NCBI GenBank assembly: GCA_030052745.1
Contig: JANBVO010000026.1
Coordinates: forward strand, 124,001-188,000
Reading direction: 5' to 3'
Length of the DNA: 64,000 nucleotides
Source: Pleurostoma richardsiae
Lineage: Eukaryota; Ascomycota; Sordariomycetes; Calosphaeriales; Pleurostomataceae
Below, in pieces: positions 35,445-44,891 of the stretch. Positions within the stretch are counted from its first letter, which is position 1, and each line of letters opens with the position of its first letter. Under the pieces are notes generated by a model. The model saw only the letters and a program-made list of their open reading frames with translations, had not been told where the DNA came from and did not search any database. The position numbers were made by a program, and so were the translations under genes.

Positions 35445-38195
35445 TCATGCGTCCACCTGCCCGGGCTCACCCCAGAGCTCCGTTTTCTCAAGCAGCCGTT
35501 GCAGAAACCAGTCTTTCCTCGTATCCCAGCCCACGAGCCTCCCCGGGCGCCTAAAGACCGCAAACAGCCGACTGCCTTCGCCCCGCTTCAGCGAGAGGAT
35601 GCGCCTCAGGAGCAGGGCCAGCTCCTGCTCGTCGTCCCACGCGTCGCGGGTCTTCAGAAGGTCCGCAATGCGCCTCCCGCCGTCATACTGCGTGTCCCAT
35701 CCGGCACCGTACTCCTGGAGCGCCGCAAGGGTGAGGATGATGATGCTCTCCCACCTCTTGATGGCTGCGTGCCACCCGTACAGCACGTTCAGGAGCCCCG
35801 ACAGGGCTGTCTGCCCGTCACCGTCGACTCTATCTGGAGCGACACCGGCGGCGAGGAAAAGCTTCGTGCCGTGGTACAGATATTCTGGCCGATCACGCGC
35901 ACGACTCTCGGAATAGAGCCAGAGGAGGTAGCCAGGGTCATTGTCGATGATGAGCGGATACTTTGCTAAAAGTCGCTCAAGGGCGTCAAAGCCGCTATAA
36001 GATACCCTGTTCTTAGGTATTGCGGAGTCAACAGCTCGCTGAATGGGGAACCCCCCTTCTCTGAACACCTCAGATGCCGGGTCCGAGAGAGTCCAACGGG
36101 CACCACTGTCAAGCAGCAACTCAGCTAGCTGGCTGCCTTGCTGCTGGTCGAGAGGTGGGTCCCAGTTGAGCCTCCACGATATTGCAGCAGAAAGGGGAGT
36201 TATTTGACCCAAGAAGACAGCATTGACGTCAGCACCTTTTCCCATCAGTTTCTTGACGTGATCTTGGAAGATCCACGGGTGCATGCACGCTTGATGAAGC
36301 GGCGTAAAGCCATCGACAGTCTCTTTTGGCAAAATGCCAAAGCTGTGAATGGCTTCAACAAGATCGAGAGTCCCGTCGATCAGGGCCTGGCGGAGGCAAG
36401 ACTGGCCAGTGGCCGGGACATAGCCCTCAAGACCAGCTATCTCCCTCAGTTCCAGAAGAAACTCTATACCGTCGAGCGCTGTCCTGTGACAAGCGGAGGA
36501 AAACATCGCATTCAGATCTTCCTCGCTGAGCTTCACGCCCTCGGACAGGAGTCGTATTATGTCATATTCTGATCGTCTGAAGCATCTCAAGAGTGGTTCC
36601 GGCCAGGTCCCGCGAAAGCCCCCCGGATTTGGGACCGCACCTGCAGATACCAGCTTGCTCACCATGTCATACCTGTCGAGAGCTGCGGAAAAGTGTTCTC
36701 GCCGAATGTGGCCGTCATCAGCAGCATCCCGTCCAAGGCATAATGTATGCAAGGCGGTGCGTGAACCCCCGGGACCCGAGAAAACCTCATTCACATCGGC
36801 GTGATGCTCCACCAAGAGATCAATCGCATCCTTTCCCGAATACCAGTCACTCGCCCTGTGATCACAGGCATACAGCAGGCTGCTTCTTGTTTGTGCTCCG
36901 GCGACCAGAAGTTCTCGCATTGCGGCTATGTGGTGGCGAAGCGATGCCTCCTCCAGAGGTGTGTTGTTGGTCACCCCATCCTGCGTCTCCAGATCACCTC
37001 CACGGTTGACGATGGCTCTTACCAGCTGCGCCACGCTGACTTCCTGGGTGCTTCGTGAGCTGGTCTGCATTGCTACCATCATTAACGGCGTCGGTCCCGG
37101 CAGGCCTCCCCTCCTAATCGGTTTGGCTTGAACATCCGCTCCCAACTCGACGAGTCGAAGAGCAGACGTATTGTTCACGCAATGGATTGCAGAGTGGAGT
37201 ACAGTCACCCGAGCGTAAGGACCGCCGTCCCCCACCGAGAAGGTTGCATTTATGTCTGCGCCCTTCTCCAGCAATACTTTAACGATGTCCCAACGCATGC
37301 GAGTAGCGGCGTAGTGCAAAGGCGTTTGGTCGGCAACATCTCGGGCATCGACGTCGCTCTGATAGCCTCTATCGAGGAGAAGCTTAACTATCCGCAATCG
37401 CCCCTCTTTCGCGGCCTGGTGGAGGGCCGTCATGTGGAGGTGACCATTCGACCTGTCGAATGTGGTCTGAACTGACGCGCCACGAGACAGAAGGGCTCTG
37501 GCTATCGCATCTTGGCCCCGGCAAATAGCGACATGCAGAGGCGTGGCGCTTATTCGGCCAATGCCCGCGAGGATATCGCGTCCGAGTTCCATCCTCCTAC
37601 AGGAGCAGATCCCAAAGGCGGGAGTTTCGGTGGCGGCACCGTGGTCCAGAAGAAGCTCGGCGATGTTGAGACGTCCGAAATAGGCCGCTAGATGAAGCGC
37701 AGTCCAATAGTAAGGATCAAGGCCCCGATCGCTCTGTGGCGGACCATTGTCGCTCCCATGTTCTTCCCGCTCCTCCTCACATGCAACCGCAGACACACAG
37801 GAATAATGACGCACATGGGGCGGTTCACTCCGATCCCTTGGCTGACCTGAAAGCCAGCCTTCGTTTGGGTCCGCGCCAGCGTCGAGGGCCAGACGCGCCG
37901 TCGCCGCATTGGTCCATTCGGCAGCCCAGTGCAGTAGGCCCGAGGGCTTAACCCGCAAGGTCTTCCTGTAGAGAACGCTATTTGTGGCGCTGTAGATACG
38001 ACGACTGGCCTTCACAAAAGTGGCGAGATCGCAGCGGTCCACGATGCAGTCGGCAATGTGCATCAGAATCTCGACCGGTAAGGCTTGCAGAGAAGTCGCC
38101 GCAATCGCCTCTTCTGGAGATGTGGTCTGCGGACAGACCGTCTGGTCGCAGTCCTCTAGCGCCTCTTCAACCGACTTCAGTGATGGGAGAGGCAT
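35445..38195 (-). CDS. F-box-like / ankyrin-repeat protein
   Basis: Single-exon protein of 916 aa starting at the ATG at 38195; the frame extends further upstream, but that part is compositionally unlike coding sequence. Residues about 38-80 form an F-box-like motif (LPVEILMHIADCIVDRC). Ankyrin repeats follow to the C-terminus, several in consensus form: DPYYWTALHLAAYFGRLNIA, TPLHVAICRGQDAIARALLS, MTALHQAAKEGRLRIVKLLL, QTPLHYAATRMRWDIVKVLL, FTPLHQACMHP. Such proteins may act as SCF ubiquitin-ligase adaptors, with ankyrins holding the target; that role is inference. It lies between a decayed ankyrin-type gene and a HET gene, the kind of fast-evolving context where fungal ankyrin genes often occur. 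Confidence 0.88.
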   Translation of the reverse strand: MPLPSLKSVEEALEDCDQTVCPQTTSPEEAIAATSLQALPVEILMHIADCIVDRCDLATFVKASRRIYSATNSVLYRKTLRVKPSGLLHWAAEWTNAATARLALDAGADPNEGWLSGQPRDRSEPPHVRHYSCVSAVACEEEREEHGSDNGPPQSDRGLDPYYWTALHLAAYFGRLNIAELLLDHGAATETPAFGICSCRRMELGRDILAGIGRISATPLHVAICRGQDAIARALLSRGASVQTTFDRSNGHLHMTALHQAAKEGRLRIVKLLLDRGYQSDVDARDVADQTPLHYAATRMRWDIVKVLLEKGADINATFSVGDGGPYARVTVLHSAIHCVNNTSALRLVELGADVQAKPIRRGGLPGPTPLMMVAMQTSSRSTQEVSVAQLVRAIVNRGGDLETQDGVTNNTPLEEASLRHHIAAMRELLVAGAQTRSSLLYACDHRASDWYSGKDAIDLLVEHHADVNEVFSGPGGSRTALHTLCLGRDAADDGHIRREHFSAALDRYDMVSKLVSAGAVPNPGGFRGTWPEPLLRCFRRSEYDIIRLLSEGVKLSEEDLNAMFSSACHRTALDGIEFLLELREIAGLEGYVPATGQSCLRQALIDGTLDLVEAIHSFGILPKETVDGFTPLHQACMHPWIFQDHVKKLMGKGADVNAVFLGQITPLSAAISWRLNWDPPLDQQQGSQLAELLLDSGARWTLSDPASEVFREGGFPIQRAVDSAIPKNRVSYSGFDALERLLAKYPLIIDNDPGYLLWLYSESRARDRPEYLYHGTKLFLAAGVAPDRVDGDGQTALSGLLNVLYGWHAAIKRWESIIILTLAALQEYGAGWDTQYDGGRRIADLLKTRDAWDDEQELALLLRRILSLKRGEGSRLFAVFRRPGRLVGWDTRKDWFLQRLLEKTELWGEPGQVDA

Positions 38196-38546
38196 AGTGA
38201 ACGGTTGACGTGTGGGATGGAAGTGACAAGACCAGGGCTGGTGATGACATTGAGGGAGGATAAGGAAGTAAACAGATGTTCTGCCTGGGTTAAAGTGGAG
38301 TTGTGAGCAGCGGGATAGAACAATTGTCGCGAGACTGCATAATCCATAATCCATGAGCCGAATACAGTACCGAGTTCGCGCGATTGTGATGTGATTAAGC
38401 AATATCCCATAATACGGCGAAAATGCAACTATCAAAAAACGTCTCCCCACCACAATGCTGCTGGTCTCTCTTTGTTGGCCGCGCCTCATCGCATCCGCTA
38501 CCTAAAGACACAGCGGTCCTCAACGGATTACCGATATGCTTTCATG
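38196..38546. other. Promoter region of the F-box/ankyrin gene
   Basis: 351 bp between the F-box/ankyrin start and the stop of the MmgE/PrpD gene, both minus strand. It serves as the 3' flank of one and promoter of the other. No further gene. Confidence 0.5.
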
Positions 38547-39914
38547 TCAATATATGGACCCGATCTTGCCGACGTCAGTCATATTGCCGATATTTACAAA
38601 CGCGTCGTAGGCCCTCTCCGCTCGCTCAGCCCCGAGAACCTTGGCGACTTGGTCAACAAACTTGGTCTTCAGCTGGTCCACCGACAGCGGGTTGTCGATG
38701 CTGCCGAGGGCATGTTCGACGTGCACCTCTAGCGAGGTCCCATCCGTGAAAACCGCCGTCACGTACGCCTCGTCTTCCCTCACAGCGGCGTCGGTGGTGG
38801 CGTTGACCTTCTTGCGAAGCCCCGCCACCGTCGAGTTGAGGACTGCACCGTCCGTGAACTGCGTCGGCGTGGCCTCGCCGAACAGGAGCGCCACAGCAGC
38901 GGCATGGTAGACGCTAAATTTGCCCTCTAGCCCCGTCTGGGGGTCCATCTTACCCGTCAGCACCAACACCTCGGGGTTGACACGAGCTGCGACGCTCGCG
39001 ATCGAGGCGACATCGAGTCCTTTGTCTACAGCCTGGTCGTGCAGCTGGATGCAGCCGTCGATGGTGGGGTGAATGACAATGCCACACGGAAAAGGCTTGA
39101 ACGTGTTCTTGGCGACTTCGAAGCTCAGCCCCAAGGTCGCGAACTCCTCTGTCAGGTTCTGCCGTGTGCTCACAACGTTCGCCCACCCGAACTTGGCCTC
39201 TAGTCCCTGCAGCGAACTGGTGTATCCCGCCTGGGCGAGCAGCGCTGCCAGCATCCCCCCCTGTGCGGCGCGCCCCACGTGGAACGATTTGGTGTCGGAG
39301 CCAAAGAACTCCTGCATGCCAACAACCTGAGTGGCAGCAATGCCGATTGCCTGCTGCAGAGTTTCGAGATCGAGGCCTAGGAGCTTGCCGACCGCGACCG
39401 CCGCGCCCACGGACCCGGTAGTGCTGGTGATATGCCAGCCGACGTCGTAGTGCTCTGGGTAGACCGACAGGCCCAGCTTGCACTCAGCCTCAACGCCGGC
39501 GATGAAGCTGGTTAGGAACTCATGGCCTGAGATGGGCGCCTTCCACTCCGAAACAGCGAAGAGAGCCGAGGCTACTGGGCCTGCGGGGTGGATGATGGTC
39601 TCAAGATGAGTGTCGTCGTAGTCATCGATATGTGAGGCGATTCCGTTGACCAGCGCTGCGATCTGCGCATCGGTTTGGAAAGAGATGTTGGATCCAAAGA
39701 CGGTCGATGTCCTTGGTCCGCCAAAGAAGGGAGCGGTCGTGCCGAGGGCTATTGACGGCGCATCCTGTGCAAAGCCACCAATAGCGCACCCGGCCCAGTT
39801 ATACACACTCTTCACGGCTGAGTCGACGACGTCGGCGGTCAAGTTGCTGTACTGTAGGGCGAGCGCCCACGAGGCCAAAGTCCGGGTTGCCATAGCAGTG
39901 TGTGCCGGAGGCAT
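38547..39914 (-). CDS. MmgE/PrpD family protein
   Basis: Enzyme of 455 aa, intronless. The first ATG in frame is at 39914; another at 39893 starts closer to the conserved domain. MmgE/PrpD members include 2-methylcitrate dehydratase, cis-aconitate decarboxylase and iminodisuccinate epimerase. Family features are the helical N-terminal domain with NGIASHIDDYDDTHLETIIH (the conserved H-x-x-D-x-D-D and H-P segment), GWHITSTTGSVGAAVAVGKL, QAIGIAATQVVGMQEFFG, and KPFPCGIVIHPTIDG before the smaller alpha/beta domain. The reaction cannot be chosen between these options: no prpC-like, isocitrate-lyase-like or tricarboxylate-carrier gene is near, which speaks against a local itaconate or methylcitrate cluster. 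No mitochondrial targeting peptide is obvious. Confidence 0.88.
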   Translation of the reverse strand: MPPAHTAMATRTLASWALALQYSNLTADVVDSAVKSVYNWAGCAIGGFAQDAPSIALGTTAPFFGGPRTSTVFGSNISFQTDAQIAALVNGIASHIDDYDDTHLETIIHPAGPVASALFAVSEWKAPISGHEFLTSFIAGVEAECKLGLSVYPEHYDVGWHITSTTGSVGAAVAVGKLLGLDLETLQQAIGIAATQVVGMQEFFGSDTKSFHVGRAAQGGMLAALLAQAGYTSSLQGLEAKFGWANVVSTRQNLTEEFATLGLSFEVAKNTFKPFPCGIVIHPTIDGCIQLHDQAVDKGLDVASIASVAARVNPEVLVLTGKMDPQTGLEGKFSVYHAAAVALLFGEATPTQFTDGAVLNSTVAGLRKKVNATTDAAVREDEAYVTAVFTDGTSLEVHVEHALGSIDNPLSVDQLKTKFVDQVAKVLGAERAERAYDAFVNIGNMTDVGKIGSIY

Positions 39915-40311
39915 GAATGAAAGGGCTGTCTGTACGACAGAGCGTAGGTCAAGCCAAACCCTCGAAAGACCCGTTTTATTCAATCGCAGCTCCCCGGTCA
40001 AGTGAAAAAAGCAGCCTACGGACTCTCCACCGCAGCGCTTACATCTCCAGCTGACAGGAGTAGCAGCGGGGTTTCTACGCGAGACCGCCCTTCACCGCGT
40101 TTGCGGGGTTGCCGGCTGACGCGATGTCAGATGGGGAACATACAGGGGAAGATCACCAGCATCAAAATGGCCAACCCCTCAACTAAGGCTGCGTGAACCA
40201 CCTTTTAGTGTACGCGGAACATGAAAGCGGAGATCTGGGGTTGGTGGTGGTCAGAATCTTATGCGCAGTTACGACGGACCATGAAATGGCATCCGCAAGT
40301 TCCTGCGACCA
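39915..40311. other. Intergenic, no supported gene
   Basis: 397 bp between the HET gene stop and the MmgE/PrpD start, both on the minus strand. Contains the MmgE/PrpD promoter. Confidence 0.5.
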
Positions 40312-42168
40312 TCAAGCGAGGACGATGTCGGCCGGCGGAGGGAGCTTTTCCTGCCACTCGTGCAGTGTCAGCCCACCGAGATAGCACCCGCCAACGACCT
40401 TGTACACGAACTGTGCTCTGTCTCGACGAGACACCTGCGGCCGAAGTATGATGGGAACCGACAGTCCGAAGAGGACACAAGCAACGTCGCCAGGCTCTGT
40501 CTCTTGTGGCACTATGCCCAGATAGTTCACGCCCGGCCCGGAGACCTTCGCCATTCTCTTCCTTATGGTCCTATATACCATCGTCTCGGAATAGTTGATG
40601 GCCTTTTGCATCTTCTCCTGCAGTCCCCTGGCGAGGCGAAAGATGGCCTTGAGGTAGCGTGGGCTCAATTTGCGGCGGCGTTTGTACTCGACCATGTTGC
40701 GCCACTCCTCATATCCGTAGTGGTATGTGGTTCCTGTCTTTTCGGTCTCGTTGAGCACCAGTGTCATCCAGAGTAGGTGTTCGGGTACGGGACGGAGCAG
40801 CTCCAGAGACTTGTCTATCCACTTCGCCTGCTCGATGTTTCGGGCAATCCAATCTTCCTGCTTCCCGGCTTGGACATTTTGTGGCCCGACTCTCTCCACA
40901 GGGCCGAGTACGATTCCACGAACGACCATCTGGGAACCCTCGAACGTCACAGCCATCGGAATCGTATCCGAGAGTCCGAGCGAGCCATTGTCTACTGCAC
41001 CGATGGGAACGTCGTCGCGGAAGCTGGTGTAGTCAGGCACCCAGCTTGGCAGATCAGGTATGCCCCGCTCTGTGCCGATGCCTGCGACAGCAAGGACTCG
41101 CAGCGACGTGTTATTCTGGATTGTCATCATAGTGGCTTCCGTGTAGACTTCGTGCACGGGCTTATCATAGTCGGGAGTGAAACCCCACCCTGCCGCGTCC
41201 GAGACGAGACTTAACGCGCCGTAGATAAAGTCTCGGGGGTCGGTCGCCTCCCAGTGCGTAGGCTCGCAGACGTGCTCCTCGAATGAGAGCAGCGTACTCT
41301 TCTGGGTCCTGTTGAAGCGCGTCTCGTGCATCCTTGAGAGATGCATCCACCCAAACTTGACCTCCTCCCCCAACAGCCTCTCAACAGGATCGGTCCTGCG
41401 ATGCAGCAGGACGTTTGCGTCACAGTACATCAACCAGTGTATGACAGGCGCCACGTGCTGGAAGTCCATCTGGAAAGGCCCCCACATCAGGACGAGATTC
41501 CCCGCGAGGACGGCTTCTTGGTATACCCATATCCGCCGGAACCAAGGACGCTTCATCAGGGACCGCAGTGCTACCCACAAGGGCGAGTCTATGGTCGTGC
41601 CGGTGAACTCGAGCACGAAGTTGGGGTCTATTCCCCACTGGCCATTCGGGTATGGAGGGATCGGGGCGCCATAGCGGTCAAGATAATCCTCGAAGCACAT
41701 GTCGTAGAGCTGATGCAGTCTGTACAGGAGCGCCCAGGCGAAAGCATCCTCGACCAGATTGCCCCCGAGCCACGCCAGTACCCGCTGCGCGGACGTGTAG
41801 ATGTCGCTCATCAGCAATAATTGGCGCGCCTTCTCGGGTTTGTCAGCCTGGTTAATACAGATTGAATCAATCCAGAGCAGGCGCGAGGAGTCCTCGCGGC
41901 GCACCGCCTGGAGTGCCTCGTGAGCATTCTCGGTGATGCTCAGGGGCAAGTCATTGACTAGGATCTGATGGGACAGGCTGGGGTTGCCCCATGTGTAGGA
42001 TATAGCTTCAAATCCTGATTGTGGAAGATCATCAAGCAAGACAATCCTGCATTGAGCCTCGAGAGGCGTCTCGCCCACGCCCGGTAGAACGTCCAGGAGC
42101 CGGATCGATCGAGCGGAGGGGAGAGGCGTATGCCGGAACCCCGGCGCCTCCGCAGTCATTGTCGACAT
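40312..42168 (-). CDS. HET-domain (heterokaryon incompatibility) protein
   Basis: Single-exon protein of 618 aa. The HET domain spans roughly residues 45-200, with its three blocks in order: FEAISYTWGNP, RLLWIDSICINQADKPEKARQ and the SDIYTSAQRVLAWLGG segment. HET domains are thought to be cell-death effectors acting after non-self recognition between fungal strains; many family members are orphans. The remaining 400 residues hold the DPRDFIYGALSLVSDAA element common in HET proteins, and a C-terminal part with GDVACVLFGLSVPIILR, also typical of the family. The ORF looks intact. No paired NLR or lipase-like gene is adjacent, although a NACHT-TPR gene lies 34 kb to the left and a TPR relic 1 kb to the right. 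Confidence 0.92.
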   Translation of the reverse strand: MSTMTAEAPGFRHTPLPSARSIRLLDVLPGVGETPLEAQCRIVLLDDLPQSGFEAISYTWGNPSLSHQILVNDLPLSITENAHEALQAVRREDSSRLLWIDSICINQADKPEKARQLLLMSDIYTSAQRVLAWLGGNLVEDAFAWALLYRLHQLYDMCFEDYLDRYGAPIPPYPNGQWGIDPNFVLEFTGTTIDSPLWVALRSLMKRPWFRRIWVYQEAVLAGNLVLMWGPFQMDFQHVAPVIHWLMYCDANVLLHRRTDPVERLLGEEVKFGWMHLSRMHETRFNRTQKSTLLSFEEHVCEPTHWEATDPRDFIYGALSLVSDAAGWGFTPDYDKPVHEVYTEATMMTIQNNTSLRVLAVAGIGTERGIPDLPSWVPDYTSFRDDVPIGAVDNGSLGLSDTIPMAVTFEGSQMVVRGIVLGPVERVGPQNVQAGKQEDWIARNIEQAKWIDKSLELLRPVPEHLLWMTLVLNETEKTGTTYHYGYEEWRNMVEYKRRRKLSPRYLKAIFRLARGLQEKMQKAINYSETMVYRTIRKRMAKVSGPGVNYLGIVPQETEPGDVACVLFGLSVPIILRPQVSRRDRAQFVYKVVGGCYLGGLTLHEWQEKLPPPADIVLA

Positions 42169-43260
42169 GTCAAGAGATACAGATATGACTTGGGGACTTC
42201 GCTATCAAGGGTTAAACCCTAACTCTGTTCATTGCCGTGGTTCCCAGATATATGGGAGCCGCCCCTGTCCGGGCCATACGTCTTGGCGTTCTACCAAGAT
42301 GCGGCTGAAGCAGCAGGTTGCCAAACTGACCAACAAGCGCGCGACACCTCTCAATTGTGGCGGTTCTAGGCCGGCCGAAACGCACGAGCATGCGCAGGCA
42401 ATAGCTGCAGTTACTTCCCAAGGTCTTCCCCCGCCGCGGCCCTCTCTGGCTCCTTCTTCTCCATCTGCTACGGATTTCCTGTGGACGTTTAGCTCATTAT
42501 AATAAACGCCTCGCCCAAGTTAGCGATCAAGTGGGAAAAAATTGATTGACAAGACTTCCTACCTCCTGGGCCTCAACAATGTTGCGTGGTTCTAGCAACA
42601 GACATGTCGCCGCGGCTCATACGCCCACTCCGCTTCATCACGTCGCGCTCCGCACAGGAGCATTGATCTGTGCAACGAGCACCAAAGCTGGTGGGTCGGC
42701 AGACAGTTGGATGCTGAACATCCACCCGATCGGTTTCATAGTGCTTTCTCTTAGCGGGGGCGCTAGTGGTGCAGGCATTCCGAGCCAAGAACACAAATCC
42801 AACTCCGGTGTTTCCGGCGTTGTGACTGACGGGATGCAGTATTGTCTTCGTCCGTGGCTTGCGGGGCCATCCGTGACACATATGGAAGGATGACCGAGCT
42901 GGTAACAAAGCTCTAACCACAGTGACGTGAGGCAGGCAGAGTCGCAGGGTCGCGACGGGCGCCTTTTCGCTGCCTGTACTTGATATTCAATATTTCCTGG
43001 AAAAAATATACCAAGAAGTCACCTTCCTTCGGGCGAGAACCAGTCGGAGACACAGGAGGCGATTGGCATTTTAACAGCATATGCCTTTCATCAGTGCGTA
43101 AGCGGACTGCGGATCGTACAACGTATTATCAGACTTGTGCGGCTTGCGATGCGGAATTCGCCAACTAGGAACGAATAGATGGAAACGTCTGCTACATCCG
43201 CGAGACAGCAGCTCGACAAGATATTTCCCCTGGCCCAAACACAACCACAAGGACACGTGG
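42169..43260. other. Intergenic, no supported gene
   Basis: 1.1 kb upstream of the HET gene; no recognisable coding sequence. The HET promoter lies at its left end. Confidence 0.45.
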
Positions 43261-43775
43261 ATGAGCGAATATCTGTCCCACGACTTGAAGCCGTCTGAGC
43301 TCCGTCAATATTCGTCCGACGAGACGTCTAGATCACACTTTCTGCACAACGAAGCTGAGAGTTACTGAAATATGTTCGAAAAGTTTCAGGACGCAGAGCA
43401 TTTTTGCTGGGAGGCGCTTACGATGCGGGTACACTTTCAAGCTTAACTAGAATGCGTGTTCATGTACCTAGGGAAGTATAAAGAGGCCGAGGTTATATCC
43501 CAGCAAACCCTCACATCATGCGTGAAGCTATTCAGACCCAAGTACACTTACTACTATGAATGTCCTTGGTACTGCACTTGGTCACTTATCAGGGATGGGA
43601 GGAGGCCAAGGTGATACAGCAGCAAATGCTTGCAGCACATATAGAGCTCCTCAATCTGGAGCCAGTCGAAGACACTTGAATTATTGAACAGCCTCGTGGG
43701 AACTCTCGAGGGCCAAGGGAAGTACGAAGAGGCCGCGGCGATGCGAGCTCAGGTTATTACTGGATTCTGTAGAAG
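43261..43775 (+). pseudogene. TPR-repeat gene relic
   Basis: Fragments of TPR helices remain in more than one plus-strand frame: MFEKFQDAEHFCWEALTMR (about 43372), LGKYKEAEVISQQTL (about 43468), WEEAKVIQQQMLAAHIELL (about 43600) and LEGQGKYEEAAAMRAQVI (about 43708). The K/G-KY-E/K-EA pattern with 40-45 residue spacing is that of kinesin-light-chain-type TPRs, as found in fungal NLRs. In-frame stops at about 43446 and 43674 and at least two frame changes break it. It has no ATP-binding domain nearby, so it is the tail of a lost gene. Its adjacency to a tRNA is noted but unexplained. Confidence 0.6.
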
Positions 43776-44293
43776 TTAGGTCGCTTACTCCAACTGTGAT
43801 TGCTACATGACCAGACAAGGTCGTTATATATAAATCAAGTCTCGGCCCCGCCTCTGCGGAAGAGCAACATTGCCTGTAGCCTATCATCTTCAGCTGGAAG
43901 GTTATGGAAACTCGATTACGAACCTGAAGACGATGAACGCCAAGAACAGGATACGTATATGACGTATCCTATAATTTACCTGGGCGACCTGGGGTATTAG
44001 AGACTGGACCAACAGCCAGCGCTGCGAGAGATTGCGGGGAGATAGATATTTCACATTCAAGCAAGTATCTGACAAGCTAAAGTTTCTGTGTCAACCAGCG
44101 ACTTGCTTAATGCGGCCATGGTGGAACTTCGGCACGGCATCTGAGGCAGTTGGTTGTTCATAAGAGGTGGCACATGTAGTTGTACCAAATACAATGCATT
44201 GGCTTTATCACGTGATTGTCCAGGAGAAAAGTTGCCGGCGTTTGTGACCGGTGAATCTCTTATGTTCGATGTCCAAAACAATTTCAACGCTAG

Positions 44294-44365
44294 GGGATTG
44301 TAGTATAGGGGTTAGTATGCTTCGTTGTGGCCGAAGTGACGTGAGTTCGAGTCTCACCAATCCCA
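44294..44365 (+). tRNA. tRNA-His (GTG)
   Basis: 72 nt, no intron. The acceptor stem pairs GGGATTG (44294-44300) with CAATCCC (44358-44364). The anticodon stem CTTCG/CGAAG encloses loop TTGTGGC with anticodon GTG at 44327-44329. The T arm is GTGAG-TTCGAGT-CTCAC (44341-44357), and the D arm is built from GTAT and GTAT with G-U pairs. The discriminator base is A365. Downstream T-runs end transcription by RNA polymerase III. Confidence 0.92.
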
Positions 44366-44368
44366 ATA

Positions 44369-44380
44369 GTTTTCTTTTTT
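44369..44380 (+). terminator. Pol III T-run terminator
   Basis: Interrupted oligo-T (TTTTCTTTTTTC-like) begins a few bases after the tRNA-His 3' end, as expected for RNA polymerase III. Confidence 0.65.
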
Positions 44381-44891
44381 CTAATTACCTTGCTTTTTGC
44401 TCCTTCCTTGCGGTTCTTATTTGATGGGTCTTTGACGTTGACGCTGGACGATCTACTGGTCTTTCTCCATATGCTCCATATGCATCTAAGATAGGTGTAT
44501 GTCAGCGGTGGAAGAAATGCTACACTGCTCAGTACGGAGGTACACTACCCTACCCCAGGACAGGCAAATCAATGCAGAGAAATCGAGTAGCATACAATGT
44601 CATCGCGGTGGAGAGAAGACTGCGAAGAGCGCGACCGAAGTTGCACCTCGGTCAACTCAGTTTGCTCTTGCCGGTCTTGCGCTCCCCAGAGTAAATGCTT
44701 TGATTGAAGGTAAGGCTGCTCAGGTACCGAGCTCCGCGCTTGTGAACGGCGATCTACCCCGCCTGCCCCTCCATTCCCCAAGATCCAAAGCTTCAGTCCT
44801 TCCCAAAACCTTGCCAAGAAACTTGACTGAACCGACCAGCAAGGCCACCTGCATGTTCTCGCCCGTCTGCTACCTGTCGGAGAGCGACATC
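44381..44891. other. Promoter / leader of the PBP-like gene
   Basis: About 510 bp between the tRNA and the ATG at 44892. A plus-strand frame from 44499 runs into the gene in frame, but its upstream part has no conserved features and is treated as leader. Confidence 0.45.

Noticed and set aside
35445-38195. CRISPR-like or repeat array suspected from periodic sequence
   Set aside because: The periodicity is the 33-residue ankyrin repeat in coding sequence.
38196-38489. N-terminal extension of the F-box/ankyrin protein from 38489
   Set aside because: The extra 98 residues are unlike coding sequence, and the F-box normally lies close to the N-terminus; the ATG at 38195 is better.
39150-39483. 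Long antisense frames within the MmgE/PrpD gene
   Set aside because: Shadows caused by high GC at third positions; no independent features.
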